Origin: Halostella limicola
GTDB taxonomy: Archaea; Halobacteriota; Halobacteria; Halobacteriales; Natronoarchaeaceae
Direction of reading: 5' to 3'
Assembly: GCF_003675875.1 (NCBI RefSeq)
Contig: NZ_RCDI01000007.1
Coordinates: 89,261 to 153,260, forward strand
DNA: 64,000 nt
Both the position numbers and the translations under genes were made by a program. Below are positions 21,267 through 30,626 of the stretch, in pieces. The notes beneath the pieces were generated by a model that ran no database searches, had not been told where the DNA came from, and saw nothing but the letters and a program-made list of their open reading frames with translations. Within the stretch, counting starts at the first letter, position 1. Each line of letters opens with the position of its first letter.

Positions 21267-22102
21267 TGACGCCGATGGCTACCGCTTCCACCGAGGGCCG
21301 GACCGATGCGACCGAGCGCCGGTCGATCGTGAACGGGTTCGACTTCACGTACGACGCGTACGAGCGCCTGCTGAAGGCGGGGCTGAGCAACGGCTACGAC
21401 TTCCTCACGGTTCGGGAGTACCTCGACCGAGCGGAACTCCCGGACCGATTTCTGGTCCTCCGCCACGACGTCGACCGGAAGCCGGAGAACGCGCTCGACC
21501 TCGCCCGGATCGAGTCGGCGCTCGGCGTGCCCAGTACGTACTACTTCCGGACGATCGACAAGACGTACCGACCGGACCTGATCCGGGCCGTCGAGTCGCT
21601 CGGTCACGAGGTCGGCTACCACTACGAGGACATGGACCGGGCCGACGGCGACCGGGACGCCGCCCACGAGTCGTTCGCCCGCAACCTGGCGAAGGTCCGC
21701 GAGGTGGCCGACGTCGACACCGTCTGCATGCACGGCAACCCCCTCACCGCCCACGACAACCGGGACATGTGGGACGGGGAGCGCGGGTTCGAGGCCTACG
21801 ACCTGCTCGGGGAGGCGTACCTCTCGATGGACTTCACCGACGTGACGTACTTCTCGGACACCGGGCGGACGTGGCGCGACGGGTCGTTGAAGGTCAAGGA
21901 CCACCCCGTCGGCGAGAGCGAGAAGCACGTGCAGGTGGAGACGACCCGGGAGCTCGCGGAACTGCTCTACGCGAGGGAGGTGTCGCGCGCCTGCGTCCTC
22001 GTCCATCCGAATCGGTGGGCGGGGTCGGCGGGCGAACTGATCAGCGAGTGGACGAAAGACCAGGCGATCAACGCGGTCAAACGGGGGATGAACGTACTAT
22101 GA
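21266..22102 (+). CDS. Polysaccharide deacetylase-like (NodB-fold) protein, second copy
   Basis: A 278-residue protein with LVLRHDVDRKPENALDLARI (His-Asp metal pair at about 59-60), TYYFRTIDKTYRPDLI, then EVGYHYEDMDRA and CMHGNPLTAHDN carrying the later metal/catalytic His. It is only distantly similar to the NodB-type protein at 9330. It heads an operon: its stop overlaps the next start (ATGA at 22099). It may deacetylate or otherwise modify the glycan handled by the next two gene products; the substrate is not known. The start ATG 21266 follows an in-frame GTG at 21263. Confidence 0.78.
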   Translation: MTPMATASTEGRTDATERRSIVNGFDFTYDAYERLLKAGLSNGYDFLTVREYLDRAELPDRFLVLRHDVDRKPENALDLARIESALGVPSTYYFRTIDKTYRPDLIRAVESLGHEVGYHYEDMDRADGDRDAAHESFARNLAKVREVADVDTVCMHGNPLTAHDNRDMWDGERGFEAYDLLGEAYLSMDFTDVTYFSDTGRTWRDGSLKVKDHPVGESEKHVQVETTRELAELLYAREVSRACVLVHPNRWAGSAGELISEWTKDQAINAVKRGMNVL

Positions 22103-23664
22103 CTGTCATCACGATCGGACTCGACGGGGCGAACTGGGAGATGATCGACGAGTGGCTGGACGACGGCGAACTGCCGAACCTGCGCCGCCTCGTCGACGAG
22201 GGCGTGGGCGGCGTCTCCGAGAGCTACCTGCCACCGCTGACGGTGCCGAACTGGAAGTGCTACGCGACCGGGAAGAACCCCGGCCGGTTCGACGTGTTTC
22301 GGTTCGACCGGATCGACACCCGGTCCCGCGACCACGTGTTCCACGACTCGACGGACTTCAAGAGCCCGGAACTGTGGGACTACCTCAACGACGAGGGCCA
22401 CACCGCCGGCGTGATCAACAAACCGTCGACGTACCCGCCGAAGTCCATCGACGGCTTCGTGGTCGCCGGCGGACCGGACGCCTCCGAGACGGAGTACCGG
22501 TCGCTCAAGGAGGGGTACACCGATCCGCCGGCGATAGAGGAGTTCCTCCGAGAGGAACTCGACTACGAGATCCACCCATCGCCGATGATCTCGCCGTCGG
22601 AGAAGGGACCGGAGGAGATCGAGGCCGTCCTCGATCTGGTCGACAAGCGGTTCGAGGCGGCGGAGCAGTTGCTCGACCGTGAGTCGCCCGACTTCCTCCA
22701 CCTTACGATCTTCTACAACATGGCCCTCCAGCACTACTTCTGGCGCGACGAACCCGTCCTGCGCACCTGGAAGCGGATCGACCGCAACGTCGGGCGGTTC
22801 CTCGACGAGGGACACGACATCGTGGTGATGTCGGACCACGGCACCGCCCACGTCGACACCGTGTTCTATATCAACACGTGGCTGGCTCAGAACGGCTACC
22901 TGAAGACGGAACGCAGCGTGGACGAGGTCCTCCGGAACGTCGGACTCACGCGCGAACGCGCGCTCGCGGTCGCGAAGCGCCTCGGGATCGTCGAACCGCT
23001 GAGCCGCGCGCTCCCCGAGCAGATCCAGCGCATCATCCCCTGGGAGGAGGGGATCAAGCGCGACCGAGTGCTGTCGGTCATCGACTGGGAGGAGACGTCG
23101 GCCGTCGCGAGCACGCAGGGCCCGATCTACCTCACGCCGACCGACGGCGACGAGTACGAGCGCCTCCGTTCGGAACTGATCGACCGACTGACCGGCCTCT
23201 CGCACCCGGTGACCGGCGAGGAGATAGTCAAGGACGTCCACCGCGGCGAGGAGTACTACGAGGGCGAGTACGCCGACGGCGCCCCGGACCTGCTCGTCGA
23301 GCAGACGGCGAACGTCCACACGAGCGACGCCATCGGCCCGGACTCCTGGTACAGCGAGGAGGGCGTCTGGAAGGGCGGCAACATGCCGGAGGGGATCTTC
23401 CTGATGTCCGGCCCCAGCTTTCAGAACGGGTCGCGCGACCGGCGGGCGAGGATCTCGGACCTCGCGCCGACGATCATCCACCTGATGGGCGGCGCCGTCC
23501 CCGACGACATGGACGGCGACGTGCTCGACGTCTTCGCACCGGGGTCCGACCCGGCACAGCGGGCGGTCGAGTACCGGTCCCCGCTCACGGAGGACCGCGA
23601 GTCGTCGTCCGGTGACGGCGAAGAGGTGAAGGAGCGACTGGAGGACCTCGGCTACCTGGAATGA
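22099..23664 (+). CDS. Alkaline-phosphatase-superfamily phosphodiesterase-like protein, second copy
   Basis: A 521-residue relative of the protein at 19175. Asp9 is in ITIGLDGANWE, the nucleophile Thr48 is in PPLTVPNWKCYATG, and the late metal ligands are in VVMSDHGTAHVDTVFYINTW. The C-terminus ends VKERLEDLGYLE, the same tail as the other copy and like the tails of many sulfatase-type enzymes. The ATGA overlap with the deacetylase-like gene and the overlap with the DUF354 gene make a tightly coupled trio. Likely substrates are phosphoglycolipid or nucleotide-sugar diesters; not proven. Confidence 0.85.
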   Translation: MTVITIGLDGANWEMIDEWLDDGELPNLRRLVDEGVGGVSESYLPPLTVPNWKCYATGKNPGRFDVFRFDRIDTRSRDHVFHDSTDFKSPELWDYLNDEGHTAGVINKPSTYPPKSIDGFVVAGGPDASETEYRSLKEGYTDPPAIEEFLREELDYEIHPSPMISPSEKGPEEIEAVLDLVDKRFEAAEQLLDRESPDFLHLTIFYNMALQHYFWRDEPVLRTWKRIDRNVGRFLDEGHDIVVMSDHGTAHVDTVFYINTWLAQNGYLKTERSVDEVLRNVGLTRERALAVAKRLGIVEPLSRALPEQIQRIIPWEEGIKRDRVLSVIDWEETSAVASTQGPIYLTPTDGDEYERLRSELIDRLTGLSHPVTGEEIVKDVHRGEEYYEGEYADGAPDLLVEQTANVHTSDAIGPDSWYSEEGVWKGGNMPEGIFLMSGPSFQNGSRDRRARISDLAPTIIHLMGGAVPDDMDGDVLDVFAPGSDPAQRAVEYRSPLTEDRESSSGDGEEVKERLEDLGYLE

Positions 23665-24704
23665 GGGTCCTGTTCGACGTCAGTCATCCGGCGCACGTTC
23701 ACCTGTTCAGACACGCGGTGCAGGCGCTGGAGCGCGCCGGTCACGAGACCCTCGTCACGTCCCGGAAGAAGGACCTGACGACGCAGTTGCTCGACGCGTA
23801 CGGGATCGAACACGTACCGCTGTCGGCGAAGGGCGACTCGAAGCTCTCGCTCGTCACGGAGTGGACGGGCAGGGAGCTCCGGATGCTCCGCGCCGTCTGG
23901 TCGTTCGATCCCGACGTGGTGGTGAGCCGGCTGAACCCCCCCGCGGCGCACGCCTCGTTCGCGCTGAACCGCCCGAGCGTCGTCTTCGACGACAGCGAGG
24001 CCGCACGGGGTGCGGCGCGGATCACGCATCCGTTCACCGACGTCATCTGCACGCCGACGAACTACGACCGCGACCTCGGGCCGAAGCAGGTCCGGTACGA
24101 CGGCTTTCACGAGCTCGCGTACCTCCATCCGAACCGCTTCGACCCCGACCCGGAACTGCTCGCGCGCCACGGCGTCGACGCCGACGACAGGTACGCCGTC
24201 GTCCGGTTCGTCTCCTGGGGCGCGCACCACGACGTCGGCCAGCAGGGGCTCTCCGACGAGGCCAAGCGGGAACTGATCGACCGTCTGTCCGAGCGGGGGG
24301 ACGTGTACATCACCAGCGAATCGTCGCTCCCGCCGGACCTCGAACGGTACCGGCTGCCGGTGCCGCCGGAGGCCATCCACGACCTCCTCTATCACGCCGA
24401 CCTCTACGTCGGTGACTCACAGACGATGGCGGCGGAGGCCGGGATTCTCGGCACGCCCGCGATCCGGTCGAACTCGTTCGTGGCCGGCGACGACATGAGC
24501 AACTTCGTCGAACTCGAGCGGACGTACGAACTGCTGGAGTCGATCGGCGACGAGCGGACCGCCGTCGAGCGCGCCACGGAGCTGTTCGCCGACCCGGAGT
24601 CGACCGAGACGTGGCGGCGGAAACGCGACCGCCTCCTCGAGGAGAAGATCGACGTCACGTCGTTCATGCTCGACGTGGTCCGACGGACGGCCCGGGCGAA
24701 CTGA
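23661..24704 (+). CDS. DUF354 family protein (GT-B-like)
   Basis: A 347-residue protein of the DUF354 family, which resembles GT-B glycosyltransferases such as UDP-GlcNAc epimerase/transferases. It starts MRVLFDVSHPAHVHLFRHAV, has a central VVRFVSWGAHHDVG at about 188 and a donor-site-like DLYVGDSQTMAAEAGILGTP at about 249-268. It overlaps the preceding gene by ATGA. It is common in archaeal glycan clusters, where it probably transfers or converts a sugar; no activity is established. Confidence 0.85.
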   Translation: MRVLFDVSHPAHVHLFRHAVQALERAGHETLVTSRKKDLTTQLLDAYGIEHVPLSAKGDSKLSLVTEWTGRELRMLRAVWSFDPDVVVSRLNPPAAHASFALNRPSVVFDDSEAARGAARITHPFTDVICTPTNYDRDLGPKQVRYDGFHELAYLHPNRFDPDPELLARHGVDADDRYAVVRFVSWGAHHDVGQQGLSDEAKRELIDRLSERGDVYITSESSLPPDLERYRLPVPPEAIHDLLYHADLYVGDSQTMAAEAGILGTPAIRSNSFVAGDDMSNFVELERTYELLESIGDERTAVERATELFADPESTETWRRKRDRLLEEKIDVTSFMLDVVRRTARAN

Positions 24705-24737
24705 CGGCGGGTCGGCGGCCGCGCTCGACGCCGAGGA

Positions 24738-25796
24738 TCAGGGCCGCTCTTCGTGCGCGTGCTGGCTGTGCGGGAGTTCGTCGGCGCGCTCCAACAGATC
24801 GGCGTCGTGGAACTTGACGTTCAGGTCCTCGTTCTCCTGTCGGTCGAAGATCATAGCGAACGTGTAGCAGATCCCGGCGAGCAGGAGGTAGAGGAGGGCC
24901 ATCGGCCCGCTCTGGCCCGACGACTCGCCCTCGTCGTCGCCGGAGAACAGCCCGATCCCCACCCCGGACGCGCCGAAGGCCGTTCCGAGCGCGTACAGGA
25001 AGACGAGCGGGTGGAACTCGTTGACGATGTACCGCTGTTTGAGGCGCCACAGGTGGTTCCGCAGGAGCATCCCGGAGACGCGGGGAATGTAACTGGAGTA
25101 GTTGATGTGGCTCGTCTCGTTTTTGTACCGGACCCTGACCGGGATGTCCGACACCCGCATCTCGTTGGCGTTCAGCTTGACGAGGAGGTCGTTACAGTAG
25201 CCGTAGAACTCGTACATGTCCTCGACGTCGACCGTCTCGAGCGCGCGCAGCGAGATGGCGGTGTACCCGTTTTGCGGGTCGTCGATCGTCCAGTACCCGG
25301 ACGCGATCTTCGTCAGCAGCGTCAGGATGGCGTTGCCGACGAATCGGAACGCGGGCATCTCCCCGCGGGCCTGCGGCGACAGCAGCCGGTTCCCCTTCAC
25401 GTAGTCCGCCTTACCGCGGACGATCGGCTGGATGATCCGCTCGATGTCGCGCGAGTCCATCTGGCCGTCGCCCGCGACGACCACGGCGATGTCGATGCGG
25501 TCCTCGATGGCCCGCATGTACCCGGTTTTGATGGCCCCGCCGACCCCCCGGTTCTCGCTGTGCTGGATGGGGACGACGGTCTCTTCCGCGCGTGTTTCGC
25601 CGCTCGCGACGACCGTCTCCTCGCCGTTCAGCCACTCGGCGTGCTGCTGGATCTCGTCCCACGTGTCGTCCGTCGAGGCGTCGTCGATAGCGTATATGCG
25701 GTCGACGTATGAGGGAATGGACTTGAGGACGTCTCCGATGAACTCCTCCTCGTTGTACGCCGGGATCACGACACCGACGGTGTTGCCTTCGTACAT
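24738..25796 (-). CDS. Glycosyltransferase family 2, dolichyl-phosphate-sugar synthase-like, membrane-anchored
   Basis: A 352-residue enzyme. The GT2 domain (about 5-235) has VVIPAYNEEEFIGDVL, IDDASTDDTWDEI, the donor motif VVVAGDGQMDSRDI and DDPQNGYTAISLRAL. Two hydrophobic helices (about 270-293 and 308-326) anchor it to the membrane. This is the layout of enzymes that load a sugar onto dolichyl phosphate, or use one, for surface glycans. ATG 25796 was chosen; a TTG start at 25820 adds eight residues. It is convergent with the DUF354 operon and closes the glycan region. Confidence 0.88.
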   Translation of the reverse strand: MYEGNTVGVVIPAYNEEEFIGDVLKSIPSYVDRIYAIDDASTDDTWDEIQQHAEWLNGEETVVASGETRAEETVVPIQHSENRGVGGAIKTGYMRAIEDRIDIAVVVAGDGQMDSRDIERIIQPIVRGKADYVKGNRLLSPQARGEMPAFRFVGNAILTLLTKIASGYWTIDDPQNGYTAISLRALETVDVEDMYEFYGYCNDLLVKLNANEMRVSDIPVRVRYKNETSHINYSSYIPRVSGMLLRNHLWRLKQRYIVNEFHPLVFLYALGTAFGASGVGIGLFSGDDEGESSGQSGPMALLYLLLAGICYTFAMIFDRQENEDLNVKFHDADLLERADELPHSQHAHEERP

Positions 25797-26166
25797 CGTT
25801 ATAACTCCGAGAGACGCCAAGTGAGGTCATAGACTATCAGTTCAGGCATGGTCTCTTAGCGGATACATGCCCGCCAACGGGTATTGTAATTACTCGCTTA
25901 GGTGGTATAAGGGTGGTTTGCAGAGTATTTACGGCGATATTAGACCAGTTCCTGTCAGTTGGTTTACTCGCTAGACTCCAGAGTCGAATAGACAGATAGA
26001 TAACAAGACCACCGACGAGGACGCACGAACGACCGTTCACCGCGAGAACCGGGCCGCGAGAGGTCCTCGAACGCCGGATAGAGGGAACGGCGACGCACAG
26101 CCGGAATAATTAGATAAAATACCACTTACGAAAACGATATCAGTCCATGTCGTCATCGTTGTCGCA
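25797..26166. other. Intergenic region between the GT2 gene and the response regulator gene
   Basis: 370 bases with no gene. It is AT-rich for this replicon (TTGTAATTACTC near 25885; AATAATTAGATAAAATACC at 26105-26123). It must hold the divergent promoters of the GT2 and HalX genes. ATAACAAGA at 26000-26008 is a weak relative of the cluster box but is not at promoter distance from a start. Confidence 0.6.
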
Positions 26167-26736
26167 ATGGACGAGGGTTCCGGGGCGCCTGTCGTTTTCG
26201 TCGTCGACGACGACGATCAGGTGCGCGACCTGTACGAGACGTGGTTGCAGGGGGAGTACGACGTCCGGACGTCCGACCGCGGTGCCGAAGCCCTGGAGAT
26301 GATCGATCACACCGCCGACGTCGTGTTGCTCGACCGCCGGATGCCCGACATGCCGGGCGACGTCGTCCTCGACGAGATCCGGGAGCGGGGTCTCGACTGC
26401 CGAGTGGTCATGCTGACCGCCGTCGATCCCGACGTGGAGATCATCGAGATGGCCTTCGACGACTACGTGACGAAACCCGTTTCGGAGGACGAGATCCGGC
26501 GGACGGTGGAGACGATGATCGCCAGAAGCAACTACGGCGACCTGCTTCAGGAGTACTTCGCGGTCGCGTCGAAGCGGGCGACGCTGGAGACGGAACTCAC
26601 CGCCGAGGAACTGTCCGAGAGCGACGAGTACGACCAACTGGTCGACCGCGCCGAGGCGCTCCGGACCGAGCTCGACGACCTGCTCTCGGACCTGACTCGG
26701 TACGACGACTTCGATCTGGCGTTTACCGACATCTGA
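26167..26736 (+). CDS. Response regulator with HalX domain
   Basis: A 189-residue two-component output protein. The receiver domain spans about 8-120: acidic pocket Asp14-Asp17 in VVDDDDQ, phosphoacceptor Asp56 in VVLLDRRMPDMPG, the Thr of VVMLTAVDP and the Lys of YVTKPVS. It is followed by the haloarchaeal HalX domain (about 122-188), a two-helix segment rich in Glu/Leu. There is no DNA-binding domain, so it likely acts by protein contact. No histidine kinase gene is adjacent; the next gene is a RecA-like protein 42 bases on. Confidence 0.9.
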   Translation: MDEGSGAPVVFVVDDDDQVRDLYETWLQGEYDVRTSDRGAEALEMIDHTADVVLLDRRMPDMPGDVVLDEIRERGLDCRVVMLTAVDPDVEIIEMAFDDYVTKPVSEDEIRRTVETMIARSNYGDLLQEYFAVASKRATLETELTAEELSESDEYDQLVDRAEALRTELDDLLSDLTRYDDFDLAFTDI

Positions 26737-26778
26737 ACCGTCGACACGGTTATAGTTCGCCGGGGGCCTCTTCTTACC

Positions 26779-27402
26779 ATGTCGAAGCGGCTCACGACGG
26801 GCGTCACCGCGATCGACCGCAATCACGGCGGCGGCGTCCCCGCGGGCAGCATCGTCGTCCTGCTCGCCGCGCCAGATAGCCAGAGCGAGCCGCTGCTCCA
26901 CGAGTTCATGGAGGAGCGCCCGACGGCCTACATCACGACGCTTCGCACGGAGGCCGCCGTCCGGGACGACCTCGACCGGAGCCTCCGAACGCACGACTAC
27001 ACCGTCCAGTACGCGGGGATCGACACGCCCATCGACAACGCCGCGCGGGTCGTCCAGCAGGTCGACGGCCGGGCGAACGTCGCGGTCGACACGCTGAACC
27101 CGCTTGAGGAGACGGGCGAGCGGAACCGCTACGTCAACTTCCTCAACCAGTTCAAGACCCACCTCGTCAACACCGGGAGCGTCGGGCTCCTGCACTGCAC
27201 CGACCTCGACCGCCCGCCGCTCCGGGAGATGACGCTCACCATCGCCGACGTCGTCTGGAAGCTGGACGTCTCGGTGAAGGGCAACTCGGTCGAGAGCTTC
27301 CTGCAGGTGACGAAGTTCCGCGGCGGCGACCCCGCCGACGAGCGGATCAAGCTGGACCTCGGCGAGGAGGTCGCCGTGGACACGAGCCGCGACATCGCGT
27401 GA
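26779..27402 (+). CDS. RecA/RAD55/KaiC-like protein lacking a normal P-loop
   Basis: A 207-residue RecA-fold protein. The start SKRLTTGVTAIDRNHGGGVP is the KaiC/RAD55 opening, but where GEPGTGKT is expected the sequence reads LLAAPDSQSEP, without the Gly-Lys-Ser/Thr. The rest (NVAVDTLNPLEE as Walker B-like strand, VGLLHCTDLDRPPL) keeps the fold. It belongs to haloarchaeal RecA-like proteins found near signalling genes. It probably cannot bind ATP in the normal way and may serve as a regulatory partner. It follows the HalX response regulator in the same direction, 42 bases away. Confidence 0.75.
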   Translation: MSKRLTTGVTAIDRNHGGGVPAGSIVVLLAAPDSQSEPLLHEFMEERPTAYITTLRTEAAVRDDLDRSLRTHDYTVQYAGIDTPIDNAARVVQQVDGRANVAVDTLNPLEETGERNRYVNFLNQFKTHLVNTGSVGLLHCTDLDRPPLREMTLTIADVVWKLDVSVKGNSVESFLQVTKFRGGDPADERIKLDLGEEVAVDTSRDIA

Positions 27403-27426
27403 GACGGGCGGTCGCGAACGGTCGCT

Positions 27427-29313
27427 TCACCGGTCCGGTACGGCGGTTCCCTCTCCGAGAGCCGTGCCGACCGGTTCCACGCCGGGGCTCTCCTCGCCGT
27501 CGACCAGGCCCAGGTACAGCGCCGAGTTGATCAGACCGATGTGGCTGAATCCCTGCGGGAAGTTCCCCCGCTGGTCGCCCGACTCCGGGTGAATCTCCTC
27601 CGCGAGCAGACCGAGCGAGTTCGCGTGGTCGAGCAGCTGCTCGAACCGTTCCTCGGCCGCTTCGACGTCCCCGGAGAGCGCGAGGGCGTCCACCAGCCAG
27701 AACGAGCAGAGGAGGAACGCGCCTTCCTCGCCCGGGAGGCCGTCCGCGCCCTCGTACCGCTCGACCAGTCCCGACCCCCGACCGAGGCGGTCCTCGACGA
27801 CGTCGATCGTGGCCCGCACGCGATCGTCGTCGAACGGGAGGAAGCCGACGAAGGGGATCAGAAGCGTCGACGCGTCGACCGCGTCCGGTTCGTCGAACGC
27901 CCTGACGAAGTGGCCGTCCTCGTGGACTCCCCGGTCCAGAACGGCCTCGCGGATCGACCCGCGGGCGGACTCCCAGCGATCGGTCGGCGCGTCGAAGCCC
28001 GCCCGGTCGGCGATGGCCAGACCGCGGTCGATCGCGGCCCAGCACATCACCTTCGAGAAGACGAAATGCTGCGGGTCGCAGCGCACCTCCCAGATGCTCG
28101 CGTCGGGTTCGTCCCACGAGTCGGCAACGAACTCGACGATCTCGCTGATCGCCGCCCAGTCGTCCGAGTCGATCTCCATCCCGCCCCGGGCCATCTCGTC
28201 GATGCCGAGTAGCAGTTCCCCGTAGATGTCGAGCTGCTGTTGCTCGGCCGCCTCGTTGCCGATTCGGACCGGCTGCGAGTCGCGGTAACCGGAGAGGTGG
28301 GGGAGCTCTCTCTCCTCGAGGTCCGTGTCGCCGTGGAGGCCGTACAGCGGCTGGATCACGTCCGGATCGTCGACGTGGCAGATGTCGAGGAACCACTCGA
28401 AGTACTCGCGGGCCTCGTCTTCGTGGCCGAGGTTCGTGAGCGCCTGAACGGTGAACGCCGCGTCGCGGATCCAGTTGTACCGGTAGTCCCAGTTGCGGAC
28501 GCCCCCGATGTCTTCGGGGAGCGAAGTCGTCGGCGCCGCGGCGATCGCGCCGGACTCGTGGTGGGTGAGGAGCTTGAGCGCGAGCCCCGATCGGACGACG
28601 GTGTCGTGCCACGGGCCGCCGAAGACGCACCCGGACTCGGGGCAGTCGTGCGCCCAGTCGCGCCAGTACCCGACGGTCTCGTCGAGCGCTCGCTCGCAGG
28701 TCTCCCTGGTCCCGACCGGGCAGTCGTCGAACCCGAGCACGAACCACCGGTCGTCGCCGTCGTCGAGCCCGACCGTCGCGGTCGCACGCCGCCCCTCCGG
28801 ATCCACGGTGAACGCGTCTGCTCCGTTCTCGACCCAGAGGACGAGAGACCCGCCGTCGCCGTCCGCTCCGTCGGTGATCGCCCGCAGTCGGTCGCCGTCC
28901 CGCTCGACGGCCGTGTCCGCGCGCGCGTAGTCGAGCCGCGGTTCGAACGTCACGTCGAGTTCGACGCTCCCGCCCTCGCACTCGATCCGCCGGTAGATCG
29001 CCTTCCGAGGGCCGTGTCCGTCCTCGACCTCGTAGGTCGGCATGAAGTCGGTGACCGTTGCGGACCCCTCGTCCGTCCGGAACTCGGTTTCGAGGACGTT
29101 CGTCTGGTCGCGGTAGCGCTGTTCGGACTCGTACTCGTCGGGCAGTTCGACGGCGAACCGACCGCCGTCCCCGTCGAGTATCCTGGCGAACGCGCTCGGG
29201 GATTCGACGTGCGGCGTCGGCAGCCAGTCTATCGACCCCCTGCGACTGACGAGGGCACAGGTGTCCAGGTTGCCGACGACACCGTAGCTCTCGATCGACT
29301 CGAACTCGGTCAT
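27427..29313 (-). CDS. Glycoside hydrolase family 15 (glucoamylase/trehalase-like)
   Basis: A 628-residue cytoplasmic enzyme expected to release glucose from alpha-glucans or trehalose. An N-terminal beta-sandwich (about 1-225) begins IESYGVVGNLDTCALVSRRG with SIDWLP, the family start. The (alpha/alpha)6 barrel has VRNWDYRYNWIRDAAFTV at about 268-285 (substrate-binding and catalytic loop) and NFPQGFSHIGLINSAL near 590, typical of the family's C-terminal active-site loop. There is no signal peptide. It is convergent with the RecA-like gene and divergent from the Gfo6-like gene. Confidence 0.9.
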   Translation of the reverse strand: MTEFESIESYGVVGNLDTCALVSRRGSIDWLPTPHVESPSAFARILDGDGGRFAVELPDEYESEQRYRDQTNVLETEFRTDEGSATVTDFMPTYEVEDGHGPRKAIYRRIECEGGSVELDVTFEPRLDYARADTAVERDGDRLRAITDGADGDGGSLVLWVENGADAFTVDPEGRRATATVGLDDGDDRWFVLGFDDCPVGTRETCERALDETVGYWRDWAHDCPESGCVFGGPWHDTVVRSGLALKLLTHHESGAIAAAPTTSLPEDIGGVRNWDYRYNWIRDAAFTVQALTNLGHEDEAREYFEWFLDICHVDDPDVIQPLYGLHGDTDLEERELPHLSGYRDSQPVRIGNEAAEQQQLDIYGELLLGIDEMARGGMEIDSDDWAAISEIVEFVADSWDEPDASIWEVRCDPQHFVFSKVMCWAAIDRGLAIADRAGFDAPTDRWESARGSIREAVLDRGVHEDGHFVRAFDEPDAVDASTLLIPFVGFLPFDDDRVRATIDVVEDRLGRGSGLVERYEGADGLPGEEGAFLLCSFWLVDALALSGDVEAAEERFEQLLDHANSLGLLAEEIHPESGDQRGNFPQGFSHIGLINSALYLGLVDGEESPGVEPVGTALGEGTAVPDR

Positions 29314-29462
29314 CGATGGCTCCCGGTCTGTCGTCGCTGGCCGGTTGACGGTGTCACGCGGTACGTCTCAACGCGGAGCGCCTTCGGTCTAGGGCGGTCG
29401 TCCGGGACCGGCGGACGCCCGGCTGCTCGCGCGATGTCGTCGCGCGGCGGTTCGGTATCACT

Positions 29463-30566
29463 ATGACCGCCGAGTCCCGCCTTTCTCTCATGGATATGGA
29501 GCGCTACTTCGACGAGTTCGACCGCCGCGACTGGGAGGAGGAGGTCGACGACGGGCCGATCCGCCTCGCGGTGATCGGCGTCGGCTGGTGGACGAGAGAC
29601 GAGGCGATCCCCGCGGTGAAGGAGTCGAAGTACTGCGAGACGACGACGCTCGTCAGCAGTTCGACCGAGAAGGCGGAAGAGGCCGCCGAACTGGCCGACA
29701 CCATCGACCACGCCATCACGTACGACGAGTTTCACGAGGGCGTCGCCGCCGACGCCTACGACGCCGTCTACGTCGTCACGCCCAACGCGCTCCACTTGGA
29801 GTACGTCGAGACGGCCGCGGAGCTAGGGAAGGCGGTGCTCTGCGAGAAGCCGATGGAGAAGGACGCCGAACGGGCAGAGCGGATGGTCGAAGTCTGTGAC
29901 GAGCACGACGTCCCGCTGATGATCGGCTACCGGATGCACACCGAACCGGCCATCCGCCGGATGCGGGACCTGATCGACGCGGGCTTTATCGGCGACCCGG
30001 TACAGGTCCACGGCCACATGTCCCAGCAGCTCATGGACATGATCCCGGACCCCGACCAGTGGCGGCTGAACGAGGAGCTCTCCGGCGGCGCGACGGTGAT
30101 GGACATCGGCCTCTACCCGCTGAACACGACCCGGTTCGTCCTCGGCGAGGACCCCGAGCGCGTGCTGGCGTCGACCGCCTCCGGGGACGAGGCGTTCTCG
30201 GACGTGCCGGACCAGTACGCCGCGTTCCAGCTCGAGTTCCCGGGCGACGTGTTCGCGGCCTGTACGGCCACCCAGAGCGCCTACCAGACCGGACACCTCC
30301 GGATCGTCGGCGAACGGGGGGAGATCCTGCTCGAACCGTCCTTCTTCAACCGCGACACCGCGACGCTCACGGTCAAGCGCGGCGACACGGAGGCCGAGTT
30401 CGAGTTCGAGGACGCGAACCAGATGGTCGAGGAGTTCGACTACTTCGCCAACCGGCTGCTCACCGACCGCGAGATCGAACCCGACGGCGAGCACGGCCTC
30501 GCGGACATGCGGATCATGGAGGCGATCTACGAGGCTGGCGAGTCGGCCGCGGCGGTGGACCTGTAG
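29463..30566 (+). CDS. gfo6: Gfo/Idh/MocA oxidoreductase, probable D-xylose 1-dehydrogenase (NADP+)
   Basis: A 367-residue two-domain dehydrogenase. The Rossmann part has [15 protein letters not shown] (about 40-54) and the family's catalytic EKP in [12 protein letters not shown] at about 122-133; the C-terminal part is the alpha/beta dimer domain with [14 protein letters not shown] and [13 protein letters not shown]. The wording follows the Haloferax/Haloarcula D-xylose 1-dehydrogenase (Gfo6) closely as I remember it. It would turn D-xylose into xylonolactone in the oxidative pentose route, but no other xylose genes are nearby, so another aldose is possible. ATG 29463 was kept; in-frame ATG 29490 fits the family length better. 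Confidence 0.82.
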   Translation: MTAESRLSLMDMERYFDEFDRRDWEEEVDDGPIRLAVIGVGWWTRDEAIPAVKESKYCETTTLVSSSTEKAEEAAELADTIDHAITYDEFHEGVAADAYDAVYVVTPNALHLEYVETAAELGKAVLCEKPMEKDAERAERMVEVCDEHDVPLMIGYRMHTEPAIRRMRDLIDAGFIGDPVQVHGHMSQQLMDMIPDPDQWRLNEELSGGATVMDIGLYPLNTTRFVLGEDPERVLASTASGDEAFSDVPDQYAAFQLEFPGDVFAACTATQSAYQTGHLRIVGERGEILLEPSFFNRDTATLTVKRGDTEAEFEFEDANQMVEEFDYFANRLLTDREIEPDGEHGLADMRIMEAIYEAGESAAAVDL

Positions 30567-30626
30567 CCGGCGCGCGGAATCGCCGCGACCACCAGACTCA
30601 TTGCTCGCTCGCGGCGTCGTTAGCGT

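Noticed and set aside
25882..25890. ATTACAATA on the minus strand upstream of the GT2 gene as a ninth promoter box
   Set aside because: Only 6 of 9 positions match and it is about 90 bases from the start.
26000..26008. ATAACAAGA, similar to the glycan-region box
   Set aside because: Two mismatches, no start codon 25-40 bases downstream, and 160 bases from the response regulator start.
27541..28212. Long plus-strand frames opposite the GH15 gene
   Set aside because: GC-rich antisense shadows; the minus-strand GH15 domain structure is clear.
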